Notes under the pieces: model-generated
The model's input: only the letters and a program-made list of their open reading frames with translations
Told to the model about the DNA's origin: nothing
Databases searched by the model: none
Assembly: GCA_950295325.1 (NCBI GenBank)
Contig: OX485806.1
Coordinates: forward strand, 28,954,001-29,018,000
Direction of reading: 5' to 3'
Source: Polytrichum commune
Lineage: Eukaryota; Streptophyta; Polytrichopsida; Polytrichales; Polytrichaceae
Length of the DNA stretch: 64,000 nt
Shown here: piece by piece, positions 25,901 to 37,350 of the stretch
Layout of the letters: every line of letters starts with the position of its first letter
Position numbering within the stretch: the stretch's first letter is position 1
Position numbers and translations under genes: made by a program

Positions 25901-28900
25901 TTAACAGCTCATATCAAAGGGTGTTTGAAATAAATTGCAGGAGTTGTTCCTCTGAGAACAGTTCTGCTGTAGAGTGAAGAGAGAATTAAGTAAAGGAATC
26001 CCTGTACTTGTAAAGACAAGAGTTGAGAGTAGCTGAACCAAAAAGGAAAAAAGTCCCAAAGACCTATAGTGGTAATAGATATGGTTAAGCCAATTAACAT
26101 CACAAAAGCATAATGATATACAAAACCAATTTGATGTTTTCATCGCACCTGGCCATAGTAGTTGATGCCACAATAATCTAGATGGTTTTGAATGTCATCA
26201 ATCCATTGGAACTCTGTTAACATCCTTGTTACATATACAATTGGGAGATCCAGCAGTCCATATGGTTGTATAACTCCTACATGGTGTGCAACCCCAACAA
26301 CCGCGTCCAAACCCCTGGATGGAGGCAAAGGTCACAGCTCCACATTAATTCATCATATAAGCTAATTTCCGGTCAAAGTTCCCTATAGTGAAAACTTGAT
26401 TGTGAGGTCAACATTTTCCATCTTAGATTACAAGGTATCTTACTACTCTGATGATGCCCAACATCTCATTAGATAGAGTTATCCACAAAGTCTCTCAAAG
26501 AGGGACCAGATTCCTAGTTTGGTGTCTCTTTGAGAGAGTTTTATATTAAGAGCTCGTTAGGGCGTCTTGTGTCAGAGCCTAATTTTGAAAGTAGGGCGAA
26601 CCTATCAAGCCCTCTCTTTCAATCCAAAATTGGTTTTAGAGATTTTTAGGATCTGCAATAGGATCGCATCCATGAGTCCTGCAGCCATAGATCCAGCCTT
26701 AAGCTATGCAACGTTAGCTTGGCCTACCGACCCTAGCATGACAAGCTAGACACCCAATTTCTACTATCAGAGCCCCACTCTTTTAGGATGTTAAGTTTAA
26801 AGGTTATGAAAAATTGGCTGACTTTATGCATAAGCTCTCAAATTCATTTTTAAGCCAACTCACCTGGAGATTGATCAGGAGACATTACAGATAACTTTAT
26901 TTTACATTGAGATTGAATCAATTCTCATAATTCATTAGGATTAAAAAAAATCATGTCCACAAGATAAAACTGTACAGACACGAAATAGTCAGATTTCCTT
27001 GTAATGAATGTAGTAATTGAGACTAAATCAATCCACCTAGTAAATAAATGGCACACTCACCCATCATGGAGAGACTTGTATGCAAGTTTATGAGCTTCCG
27101 TGATTTCACGCATGGCTGTGCCATACTGTCCCCATGGTGTGAAGCAGTAGAGTGATTCTAGTTTGGAAGGCTTGTTACCAGGGGGCCAAGTTCCAGAACA
27201 GTGGCTGAGAATGACGAAAATATGCGGCTCATTGAAAGTCACCCAATAGTCAACGTACTCCCCAAAGTGCTTCTTGGAAAACCTGTGTCATTCATCCTCC
27301 AAAGCTTAAATCTTACGAAAGAAACCTTCTTAACAAAAAGGATACTGTCTACTACAGCCCATGGCATCCATTAATACCTATTCCAGAATAAATCAGACTT
27401 AAACAGTCTTTCAACATGGACAGAAAGGAAAAATGTGGAGGTCGTGGGAATCTCCTTACCTCGTAAAATCAGTAAAATACAATTTAGTTCGAGGATCAAC
27501 CCATCCTCCATAAGCCACGGCCCACTTCGGCATCGAGTGATGGAAAAGTGTGAGCATCACACGCATGTTGCTCTCCTTTACCTTTTTCAAAATCCATTGA
27601 TAATGCTCAACTGCTTCCATGTCCACCTTCCCAACCCAACAGAGTCACCCCTCTTTTCTCATCTTGAATATGACACACTTTTCAGCTCAAAGTTTTGACG
27701 CTGTGTAGCCCTCAAGGGGCGTTCGTGATTTACTTTTCTTTGGATTTATTTATGAGATACAAGGAGGGACAAGATGCATTGATGACAACCACAGCCACGA
27801 CTACTCTACCTTGCCCAACTTGATAAAAGGTGTAGTTGGGAGACTTGCAATAGTTGTAGTTTACTTTCCTTGTTTCTAGTTTGCTTGTAGGTCCTATGTG
27901 GCATCGGGAGAGAACTTCAAGGCCAAAGCATGGGAGAAAGTTTGTAGGAGGCAAGTTCTTCTTCAACAAACTTTCCACTAGAATGTATGAATTTTTTATC
28001 TCCACTCCAGAGATTGCACCAATAGGAGAGACAATCATTGAGGTCAAATACAACTGTTTCAATTACAAGTGGTAGTTATGTGTAAAGGAAAATGAAAATT
28101 GAAAGTGGTCCCGAGCGAAAAATACAACCACGATCATTCAAATAGTTGTATGTTAAGACCCATTTAATCGTTAATTCTTGATTATGAATCCATCAACAAG
28201 GTTATAAATCCAGGAACTCTTTAGATAACTGTAAAGTCCCAGACACCTATGGAATTCCTGTGAGCTAGTAGAATGACAGGTAGGCCCAGTTATTCGTCCA
28301 TATAATGATAGTTAAGTATGAGCACCTATCAGTTACATATATCACTCTTTTGCACATTGCACTGTCGTAAAATGTGTGTGGTTTAAAACATCGAGAAGTC
28401 TTAGGCGACACTTAAAAAACAAGAAATCTACTTAGAGACATACCACATCCTCAATTCCTTTGTGAGGCTCCACTGGCACGATTCGCCCCCAATCGACGCC
28501 AAGACGAAAAACAGTTGATCCAGCTTCCTTTGCGAGGTTTATCTCTACCTCGGGATTCGACCAAAAGCGCAATCGTTCGGCTGCAAGAGGAATGTCGAGC
28601 CATGCCCGGACATGGGGGTCGTCAGGTTTCTGATATTCCACACATTTGCCACAACCAGCACCTCAGATGCATTGACTGCGATGACAGTTAACCTGTAGAC
28701 CCTAAACCCTAAACCCTACCTCTTCTTGGTTGAAGAAAAAGGAGTTCTACTATACGCGGAAGTATGCTTCTGCGCTTGAAGTAAGAATGACAAGAGAGTT
28801 CACAGAATGTGATGTATTAGATAAAGGCCACCCGGTTGAGTCCACCCAATGCCACTATCTAACATAATTTCCATGGGGCAAAGATATGAACAATATTGAA

Positions 28901-29975
28901 GAACTTTGTAAACAACATATTTGTTGGACTATATACTATTTTCTGAATGAGGTGAATGTGAGGTTCATCCTAAGAAACTATAGGTGGAGAGCATAATCTC
29001 TTCCCGATGGAAGTTCCAATTTTAATACCACCAACATGCAAGCATCACAGTAAGGATATGTCCAGACGCCAGTCGCAACGAGTCACCAGTTATATGATTT
29101 ATCCTCCTATTGACTTCAGTGAGGGAGAGATAGCTTATACAAAATAGCCCAAAAAGTATTGGAAGCGTGCCACACGAACATGCAGGTGATGATAATTCTA
29201 GTCAATTGAGAAAATTCACTACAACACAGATTCGGAAGGCACATCAGGAAATTACCGAGTTCTGTGCAAATTCAACCCACGAATCATTCAAATTGTCTTC
29301 GACATGTGCTGGAGCTGTCGCTAGTCCAAAGAAGAAATCTGTAGTTGTCGACTCGCAACCTGGATTCCCTCAGCCAATTCCATATCAAACTCACAAACTC
29401 CCTCTGAATGCCCACCAAATCCTCAAATAAAACTTCATAAAAAAAGAATCCACCACTGAATTCCAATGTAACTTCCAACGGAACCTCCACTTAAGGGAGT
29501 GGCCACTTCCACCTCCACAGATTGCAAACATCCCAGGGTGGCAACTTACACATAATTATTTTCAGCCATGGTCAATTATCGTAAGGCGTCAAAGTGGAAT
29601 AATCAGAGAATTTGCAACTTATGCATAATTAATTTTCGGCCATCAAAAATGAAATAGTTAGACAAGTGGCAACTTATGGCATAATGATTTTCAGCCATAC
29701 TTAATCACCGTAAGACATCCAAATGGAGTAATTTGGGGATATTTCTCATCGTAAGGAATCGTAAGTTTACCTGAGTCGGATGATGTTTGAAGGCCAGAGT
29801 GGCAGGATTTCTCGACAGATTGGTCAAAATTCGCCAACACTTCGGGGTCCGGAGAAAAGGGCAGCTGCGGCTGGTGCGGCCACAGGATGAGCGGGATCAG
29901 AGCGAAACAAAGGAGAAGGTAGGCAGCTGCAATTGCCCCCACACTCATACAGCAAATTCGCACCGCCCTCGCCAT
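22935..29975 (-). CDS. SFR2: SFR2-like GH1 galactolipid galactosyltransferase
   Basis: SFR2 (GGGT) sits on the chloroplast outer envelope and moves galactose between MGDG molecules during freezing or dehydration. Exons on the minus strand: 29975-29771, 29338-29256, 28629-28444, 27626-27460, 27282-27061, 26314-26149, 25652-25413, 24952-24803, 24583-24457, 23137-22935; 582 aa in one frame (Arabidopsis SFR2 is ~622). The N-terminus has one hydrophobic segment (residues ~10-33) as in SFR2, then EVLANF, FFFGLATAPAHVED, RLGVDWGRIVPVEP, acid/base Glu232 (TFNEPH), nucleophile Glu395 (IITENG), GRGVYPDG and SDNWEWADGY. The C-terminal extension VMRRIAQKDWRFTKY is SFR2-specific, separating it from ordinary GH1 beta-glucosidases. 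The linker before PHVRAW is shorter than in Arabidopsis. No disabling change seen. Confidence 0.92.
23440..24350. repeat. Four diverged repeats in intron 9 of the SFR2-like gene
   Basis: Units near 23440-23620, 23830-23975, 23995-24130 and 24175-24350. The units variously share a CCCATATCGTCCTGACT-like opening, GTGCATATGAAA, GTCCCAAGCCA, a CATGTTGCCAT-like segment and a GGAACTTTGGAA core. Spacing is irregular, roughly 165-390 bp. They lie entirely within the intron between exons 9 and 10. Confidence 0.6.
28699..28719. repeat. Short interstitial telomere-type repeat
   Basis: About three tandem units of the plant telomere heptamer (CCCTAAA), in the intron between exons 2 and 3 of the SFR2-like gene. 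It is too short to mark a chromosome-fusion site with confidence and may simply be a telo-box cluster. Confidence 0.75.
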
Positions 29976-30949
29976 AATTTCTGTCGCTCACAAAAAAATA
30001 TTATTCCCTCCTCGCAAAAGTATTTCAATCCTTGGGGAAAACAATTGAGCTTTAAACAAAATGCAACATCGCAGGGAATTTCTAGCCAAAAGATACCGAG
30101 TTCACCCACACCTCCAACAACTAATCCACTAGGTGACTCTTCCGACAAGCTACGATTGAAATCGCATTTCACGACACAGAAACCAAGAAAGATTGAACCC
30201 AAAGCTCCCAAACAAAATCTTATGAATCCAACTCTGCAAATCCTATCACGGAGAAGCCCAATTGCCGTCTCTCTTGAGTTTCGATAAACCCAGAATCTTG
30301 GAACCCCAAACCCCAGGACATGAGAATTTGAGTATGTGGAATTGGAGTGAATTCCATCTGACTTCCGTTAAGCTTAGTGTGAATGTGGATTGATTGATCG
30401 ATAGGCTGCGATTGAAGGGACGAAGGTGGCTCCACTTGGCATCTAATGTCGCTTCCGACACATGGCAGGATTTGTGCCCTTTTGCTTGCATTCCTCAAAA
30501 TGGAAACTCCAAAGGAAAGGCTTGGCCTATGCTGTACCGACACGTGGCACCAATGTATATGGGAAAGGTTTGAAGACTACACTATATATATTTTATTCAA
30601 TGTTATTATAATAATTTATATCACTGTGGTGCATAATCAGATGACACTTCTTATGAATAAGTTCACAAAATGTCATGAATGATTGAAATTTGGATGATAT
30701 CTATGCTAATTATTGAAACAAAGTTCTGCATTGTAACCAAACTCTATACTAAAATATTGTCATGGATGATTGAAACTTGGATGAAGAATCACCTGGTAAA
30801 TGACAGTTATTGCAACAGTGTTGGTGAAACCACACAAGCAGTTTCCAAATAGTAATGAGCAAGACAATAGAGTTGGGGACACTAAATACAATATTTAGTC
30901 TTCTTGACGTAATTGGCCCTTATTTGGTTATGTTTTGATGTTAGCGACA
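29976..30949. other. Upstream region of the SFR2-like gene
   Basis: Contains the presumed promoter and 5' UTR of the SFR2-like gene, transcribed leftward. Overlapping ORFs on both strands at 29787-30543 have no family resemblance and I treat them as chance. At 30886-30960 there are TGACACTAAATA-type motifs like the termini of family A. Confidence 0.4.
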
Positions 30950-31270
30950 CTAAATAGTCTTATCGGTGTGGGTGGAGAATTAGCATGGAAACAATTATTG
31001 TGGGCCAAAATAATTTTCTAGTAAAGGTGGATTTAACAGGGTCCCAAGACCCCGGGTCTTCCCCTAAGTCTTCATGAAGACTTCCAACCAACACTTTGCA
31101 TATTAGTTATAGGAAGAAAGTAGCACAAAATAAATAATCATCCACATTAATTTTGTAGGAAAAAAACAATTAATATGGTCCACATTGATTTCCTACTAAA
31201 AATTAGTAAGGGTTGATGATTAGCGTGAGCTCTAGAAATTATTTTGGTCCACAATAATAGGACTATTTAG
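30950..31270. mobile_element. MITE, family B
   Basis: A ~320-bp element with imperfect terminal inverted repeats: AAATAGTCTTATCGGTGTGG at the left and CCACAATAATAGGACTATTT at the right. It has no coding capacity. Relatives lie at 54248-54546 and, partially, at 22396-22610. Confidence 0.65.
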
Positions 31271-31619
31271 TGTACCTTGTACTAAGTGCTCAGATTTACC
31301 ATGTTAAAATTTGGGACCCCCATTTAGATGTGCAAATCCTTAGCAAGATGCATGAACTTGTAACATTAATGAATAGACCAATTGGTCTAGATAAAACTAA
31401 AGTTGAATTTTAGAGGTCCTCCCAAAATCCTAGTGGAATATATTGGTAATCAGATTGACTTTGTGTTTGCACATCCCCAATTTTGACAATACCTATGATG
31501 TCTCATGTCAAAGTGTGTTCTTCAATAACCTATCATATTTTTTTGGCCAAATTTGGAGAACTTCCCACATAATTATATGCTCTTAACCTAAGTATGGGTT
31601 TTCAACATCGGCTTGCCCA

Positions 31620-32080
31620 CCAACCCTCCTCTTAGTTAGGCCCTTGCCACACGGACGGCAAGGCTATCTGCCGTCCTGGCTAGGGCTTCGCACATAGTAG
31701 CTGGGTACAGCAGGGACAGTACCATCGACTGCAACCACACGGGCGGAGGGGAAGGGGGTTGAGGTGGCCTACCGTGTCAGAAGAAGCCCAACATCTTCCA
31801 AGGAGATTCCAGCCAGCAGAGCCGAGACTGAGCCGGGAAGGAAGCTCGGCGGTGGGCCCGGGGTGGCATGTACCGGGTTTCGGGGATTACCAGGGGCCTT
31901 CCCCTGGTAGTTTTGTACCACCTGCGGCAGCGGCCACATCACCTTGCCGGTGGTCCTTCTGCCCCTCGTGTGGTATGGCCACGGGGAACCCAGCCAATCG
32001 CAGGCCAGGATTCGAGCAAATTGCCAGTGGTGTGGCAACGGCCTTAGTCAGTCAAGCAACCTCACTTTCCCGACACCTTG
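31620..32080. other. GC-rich island in AT-rich DNA
   Basis: Base composition jumps here compared with both flanks. The overlapping ORFs on both strands (31759-32193 + and 31769-32038 -) show no known domain. A small palindrome ACCAGGGG..CCCCTGGT lies near 31890-31910. It directly precedes the LINE relic and could be an upstream part of the same element, though I could not show this. Confidence 0.45.
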
Positions 32081-32179
32081 ACAAACAAGTATTTGACATC
32101 TGGCACAAATCGACAACCATGTGGAAGGCATCATGGTGTCTATTCATTGGGAACCCCTTGACAACCCAACAACATAAAA

Positions 32180-32555
32180 AAAATCACATTTGATGATATC
32201 AAGGAGGTTTTTCTTGCTAAAGAGTGGAACTCTTTCCATCTCTCAGGGAAGAAACTACATTACCCTCATTGAAAAAATCGCATTTGATGATATCAAGGAG
32301 GTTTTTCTTGCTAAAGAGTGGAACTCTTTCCATCTCTCAGGGAAGAAACTACATTACCCTCATTGAAAAAATCACATTTGATGATACCAAGGAGGTTTTT
32401 CTTGCTAAAGAGTGGAACTCTTTCCATCTCTCATGGAAGAAACTACATTACCCTCGTTGAAAAAATCACATTTGATGATATCAAGGAGGTTTTTCTTGCT
32501 AAAGAGTGGAACTCTTTCCATCTCTCATGGAAGAAACTATATTAGCTTCATTGAC
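32180..32555 (+). repeat. 94-bp tandem repeat, four copies
   Basis: The unit begins AATC(A/G)CATTTGATGATA and includes TTTTTCTTGCTAAAGAGTGG. It repeats at 94-bp steps from about 32180, with over 90% identity by eye; the fourth copy ends near 32553. Because 94 is not a multiple of three, the same sequence is read in successive frames and produces three look-alike ORFs. None of these is a gene. Confidence 0.9.
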
Positions 32556-32770
32556 ACCACCACAACGCAAGATCATTGTTGCTTACCACACCTCGAATCA
32601 TAGGCTTGCCATTGAAAGTGGATAGTGGTTTACTATACCTATCTCTAGAGATGATAGATTATGCCACTTTTGCTCTTGTAATGTAGTTGAAATGAAGCAC
32701 ACCTTGTGTTGGAGTGTCCCCGAGAGTAGAGGCACCCATAAGCGATCACTTACAAGATTTTGCGCCATAT
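32466..32770 (+). pseudogene. LINE reverse-transcriptase C-terminal (zf-RVT-like) relic
   Basis: Reading across small frame changes gives FDDIKEVFLAKEWNSFHLSW, SLTPPQRKIIVAYHTSNHRL, AIESG, a stop, TIPISRDDRLCHFC and VVEMKHTLC. The HRLAIESG..W..IP..DRLC..C...VE..HTL pattern is the cysteine-containing tail found after the reverse transcriptase of many non-LTR retrotransposons. An in-frame stop and frame changes show it is dead. The preceding 94-bp tandem array is made from its own FDDIKEVFLAKEW segment. The rest of the element was not found. Confidence 0.7.
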
Positions 32771-35700
32771 ATGGAGCAGTATGAGGCAGTGCAAATTTTT
32801 CCCATGTAGGAAGATAGAAATCAAGAGGACTACAAGTCTTTTTGGTAAACTTATTCCTTAAATTGAAATTACTGTGAATTTTTTACGACAAAAGTTGGCC
32901 CAAACGTATTACCAATGTCTAGAGTGTGTTGTAACTGCTTATTCCTCCTCACTTTAGCACTCAAAACCAGGACATGTGTCATGGCATTATTGGTTCTAGC
33001 TTGATCGAAATTCAATCCCAGCCTACTCGAAATTGAGTCCGAACCTCATCAAAATTTTGGTACCCTATAGATTGTTGATGGGGTCTTGGTCGGTAATAAG
33101 CACCTTTACTCTATATAACCTCCATTAAAGATAAGTTTAAGGCATTATCATAGGTTGAAAGCCGGTTTGGCACAAAATAATTATAAAATTAAATTTCATA
33201 TTTTTTTGAAATGATAGACACTATTTTCCATGATTTCTTTAGTTTACCAAAAACATGGTATTCTCTCTATCTTCACAAACCTATCTAGTGTTAATCAACT
33301 ATAGGTTATTACATAGAGGAGGGGTTCACATTATATTCCACATTGTCCTTAGTCATTGCAAAGAATATGTATTAACATAAAATTGCAAGACTATGTACCA
33401 AGTCTTAGCTTGGTCTATGTCCGTAATACATTTTCTAGACCTCGATTTCTTATAGAAGATGCACTTATTTGGAATTATGTCCAACTAGAGAAAGTTGGTA
33501 CATGAAAAAAAAAATTATGTCCAAGAATAACTTTATGATTTGAATTTTCTTTCTGCAAAAGATATGAATAAATTTCAGCAAGCACTCTCAAGAAGCTTTG
33601 AAGAGAAAATGTGTTATGAACAGATTTTCGGAGCTTGATTATGCTAAGAAGATATTTTTTTTGGCATTGTCTTAAATTAAGAAAACTTAGACAATCAAAT
33701 ATAGAACCGCCTCCAACATTAAAAAGTGCAATTTGAAGTTGTTATACAAAAGTTACAATCAAATACATACATGAGGACTAAGGGGGCTTTACATACCCCA
33801 CATGGATTGGGGACACCTCATGGGGAAGACTTGTATACTAGAACATAATGCTAATATAATGTTGAATGTGAACATCTTTTACCTATTAATTGGATATTTG
33901 TTAACTAGCCAGAATTGTGAAAAAGTCGTAGGAAAGTGTAGGATTTTTTGAAACTATTATTTAAAATGCCGAACTGACTTTTGGCACTTTAAATAATTAT
34001 CCAGTACATTTGTGCCAAAGCAACTATCAACCTACAGTATGCAGAATATAGTATCAGGGAGTTCAAGTCTTTCTTCAATTGGACCATCAAATCAAGATGA
34101 GCGTCTATGTCACGGAGGCTACCCCACTCTGCCACTCTAGAGAAATAGAGAATTAGTTGGTTTGACAACATCATGATGCACTTTTAGTCCCATCAGCCTT
34201 TTGGCTACCCGGACTTTAGATTGATCCCATTTCATTGTTGAATCGCAAGGAGTAACTCCCTCATAGTGTGTGAATCGTGTCCATATACTGGTATGTGGCC
34301 CTATTGTGGGATAATTCTTCAGTCTCCACATGCAATTTGGGTTTTGTGAATTGGATTGGGAATTATATCATCTAATTAGCAATTGTGATCCACGAAGATT
34401 GTCTAAATTTTAACTTTTGAAATCGGAGTCGAGACGCAAAAGTTTTAAGAGATGAAAGTGAAGATTTTCTTTTCTCTTCAAGGCATTGCATAGGCCCACC
34501 CACATGTGTTGGCAATTGAATGTATGATGATGTATGTATTTGAAGATTATAACAAGCATGCTTATTTTATTTTTATTTCCAATTGTTTGTATTCCATATC
34601 CACAAGTGAGACAATTTATTTTTAAATTTCAAAATTGTCAAGTATATCTATGAGACTATTGTGTATTCATTGATTTGTATGTATAGTCTTCTTTTTGATA
34701 ATGAAAGTTTCATTTATAGGAGGTTTCCATAAAGGGTCTTGCATTCACATGGCTCTCACTCTCAAAAAAGAATGCCAAACATAAATGTGAATACAACTGA
34801 TAATCAAGAAGAAGTCTATGGGCGATGAAAGCAGCTTCTGGCTTCTAGTGAGGCCACGTTGCCTTTGCTTTCTCGACCGTCGGATTTGACCGATGTAACC
34901 CTCCTCCCCTGATCTCCTCCGTTCCTGCCACCACTCATCCACTACGTTGTATGGATGTCATCTTTAGGTCATTCCAACCATGTCTAGTTGTGGAGAATCA
35001 AGTTTAGAGGTTATGAAGCCTTTCATCTTCTTAGACCATCTCACGTATTAAGAAAAAAACAAGCCTTGGACCTTTAATGGTAATACTAATTGTATTTACC
35101 ATACCGTTTAGCTAGAAGGAAGCTTTTTCTTAAGGGGTTGGAGAGGGTGAGACTCAACTCCCCTATTCTCATCTTCTCTTTCTCGCAAATCCAAGTAGAA
35201 GAAAGCTTTGGATATCACGTGTCATCCACAACTGAAAACAATGCAATTCTTTTTGTAGTGTTCTTTGAACTCTTTTGTGTCTTTAAGCAAAGTTACTACA
35301 CTAAACATGATATTTAATGTCACCAATTCTAATAGTCTTGCTCAATACTAATTGTAAACCGCGGTATAATGTCACCAACACTTAATGTTAACCCAACATT
35401 ACTTGTTATTCCTTGTAATTTTGGGGGATTATGGATTTACAGTGTTGCAATTACTTACTAAGTGGGTTTTCATCCAAAATTCAATCATCCATGATAATAT
35501 TTCATCGCAAGTTGGAATATCCATGAATACTATGTGGAACGGTGTCAGTCCCACAAAATATTGTTATGGATATGAATAATGTTATGAACATCTTCTATCT
35601 ATATATAAAATGTTATTAAAATTGATATCCAAAATCATGAATTGTCATTGCCTCCGTACCAAAGGTGTGAATAGGTACAACTTCCAACCAAGTGGATGTT

Positions 35701-35894
35701 ACTTTTATTTATTTCTAGCCAATTTAATTTTTGGAGAAATGTCTTTAGAAACCAGTTAAGCCTTTCATATTAGACCATCATACGGTTACGTTTCCAATCA
35801 AACAAAAAAGCCTTAGATTTCTTCAAGAAGGGTTGACATACTTGAGCTGGAAGCCACTGAAGGTCTTTTTAGGGTTTGATGAGGGCCAGGTTCG
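32771..35894. other. AT-rich intergenic region without supported genes
   Basis: Contains a copy of the dispersed repeat from 9605-9735 at 34335-34440. A family A terminal fragment lies at 35295-35395 (GATATTTAATGTCACCAATT). The remaining ORFs are short and resemble nothing I know. Confidence 0.5.
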
Positions 35895-35904
35895 CTCACT
35901 CTCT

Positions 35905-35921
35905 TTTTGCGCAGCGCAAAA
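35905..35921. promoter_or_regulatory. E2F-like palindrome upstream of MAT1
   Basis: A perfect palindrome TTTTGCGC-A-GCGCAAAA lies 167 bp upstream of the MAT1 ATG. It is close to, but not identical with, the E2F consensus TTTSSCGC. Since MAT1 belongs to the CDK-activating kinase, cell-cycle control through E2F/DP is plausible but is inference only. Confidence 0.4.
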
Positions 35922-36087
35922 CTTTGCGTAGAATCGTAGCCGAGCTCTTCTCGCCTCGCTCTTTGAGTGGAGGAGAGCTCTGGATACCATGTGTAATGTG
36001 TAGCTGAAAGCAGTGCCGTTCTTTTGCGGTATTGCTCAACCTTTCTCGCTCATCCCGGCTCCCGGAATTCGAAACCCTAACTTCGCG

Positions 36088-36636
36088 ATGAACAAGGAGA
36101 TTCAAGTGCGACGTAGGGTACAGAACATCTACAACAGGAGGGAGGAGGATTTCCCCAACCTCCGCGCATACAATGACTACTTGGAGGAGGTGGAGGACAT
36201 CATATTCAACTTGATTGAGGGTGTGGACGTGGCCGTAACGGAGGAGAAGATTGCCAGGTACCAGGAAGAGAATGCGGAGGCAATTGTAGCATCGAGAGCA
36301 CGGAGGGCGGAGGAGGAGGCAGCCGCTCTGCGAACCGAGCAAGGGTATGGAGCTCGATCAACAACGGCACCTGCGACGACAGAGCCTGCGAACGCTGCGG
36401 TTTCTTCATCCATGCCCCCTGCAGGGCAGTATGCTCCTGCGATGTTCTTGCCTCCCAGGCCCACGGGGCAACCGGTTCCGCTCGGAGCCCCTTCGTATAA
36501 TGCGAATGGGGAGCCCGAAGACGAAGAGACCAAGAGAATCAGAGAGGAGCGGGGTCTGCGGGCTGGTGGATGGACAATGGAGCTCAATCGGAGAAGAACC
36601 ATGGAGGAGGCATTCCTTAGCATTTGGGTGAGCTGA
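36088..36636 (+). CDS. MAT1: CDK-activating kinase assembly factor MAT1, RING-less plant form
   Basis: MAT1 stabilises the CDK7-cyclin H pair of TFIIH/CAK. The 182-aa frame is intronless and starts with ATG at MNKEIQVRRR; the upstream extension of the ORF has no homology. The core REEDFPNLRAYNDYLEEVED, then FNLIEGVDVAV and YQEENAE, is diagnostic of the MAT1 coiled-coil region. A low-complexity Ala/Pro stretch (residues ~90-140) follows, and the tail EEAFLSIWVS matches the CAK-binding end. There is no N-terminal RING finger, as I recall for the Arabidopsis protein of similar length. AAACCCTAAC just before the ATG resembles a telo-box. Absence of introns also allows a retrocopy, but the frame is intact. 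Confidence 0.88.
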   Translation: MNKEIQVRRRVQNIYNRREEDFPNLRAYNDYLEEVEDIIFNLIEGVDVAVTEEKIARYQEENAEAIVASRARRAEEEAAALRTEQGYGARSTTAPATTEPANAAVSSSMPPAGQYAPAMFLPPRPTGQPVPLGAPSYNANGEPEDEETKRIREERGLRAGGWTMELNRRRTMEEAFLSIWVS

Positions 36637-36639
36637 ATT

Positions 36640-37350
36640 GGTATCGATTCATCGTTCGTGGTGCCTGGTCTTATTGGGGCAATTACTCAATTGACGAAGA
36701 TGCCAGTTGAGGACGATGCCTCTACAAATGTCAGTGATGATGAAGCTGATGGTGAATACATGATTCAGACTGCACTCCCAGCACCCTTCTGTGCATTATA
36801 TCGACGTAGTTATTAGTCAGATGGTGTGCTCATACATTCAAATTCGTCGCTGATGTGGGGACTCCTCGGAGATTGGCTGGTCTTATTGGTGTAATCGCTC
36901 AATAGACGAAGATGTCAGTTGAGGATGCCTCGTCTATCCTGTCAGTGATGAAGCTGGTGGTGGTTACATGGTTCAGACTGCACTCCCAGCACCCTGTTGA
37001 GTTAGGCTTTTGGGGAACTCTCTCATAAGACGTCATAGCTATTAGTCAGATGATGTGCTGATACACACAAATTCCTCGCTGGTGTGGAGATTCTTTGGAG
37101 AGTGGCTGGTCTTATTGTTGCAATCATTCAATAGACGAAGCTGTCAGTTGAGGACGCCTCTTCTATCCTGTCAGTGCTGAAGCTGATGGTGGTTACATGA
37201 TTCAGACTGCACTCCCAGCGCCCTGTTGAATTAGAGTAATTTGGGACTCAATAAGACGTGGTTGCTCCAGTGGAACACTTTTGTGCATTATACCGTCATA
37301 GCTGTTGGTGAATGTGCTAATACACTTGAATTCCTCGTTGGTGTGGGGAT
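36640..37350 (+). repeat. ~230-bp tandem repeats directly downstream of MAT1
   Basis: Three diverged copies begin near 36650, 36870 and 37100, and a partial fourth lies at about 37270-37350. Shared text includes GGCTGGTCTTATTG, GTCAGTTGAGGA, ATTCAGACTGCACTCCCAGC and ATTCCTCG(C/T)TGGTGTGG. The first copy starts within about 20 bp of the MAT1 stop codon, so the array probably lies in the 3' UTR or terminator region. Confidence 0.8.

Noticed and set aside
29787-30543. ORFs on both strands around the SFR2-like start
   Set aside because: One is antisense to exon 1 and the others are in its upstream region; none resembles a protein family.
31759-32193. 144-aa ORF in the GC-rich island
   Set aside because: GC-rich DNA yields long chance ORFs; an opposing ORF overlaps it and no domain is visible.
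32224-32603. Three overlapping ORFs with near-identical proteins
   Set aside because: They are the same 94-bp tandem repeat read in shifting frames, not a gene family.
36177-36623. 148-aa minus-strand ORF opposite MAT1
   Set aside because: It is the antisense shadow of the MAT1 coding sequence.
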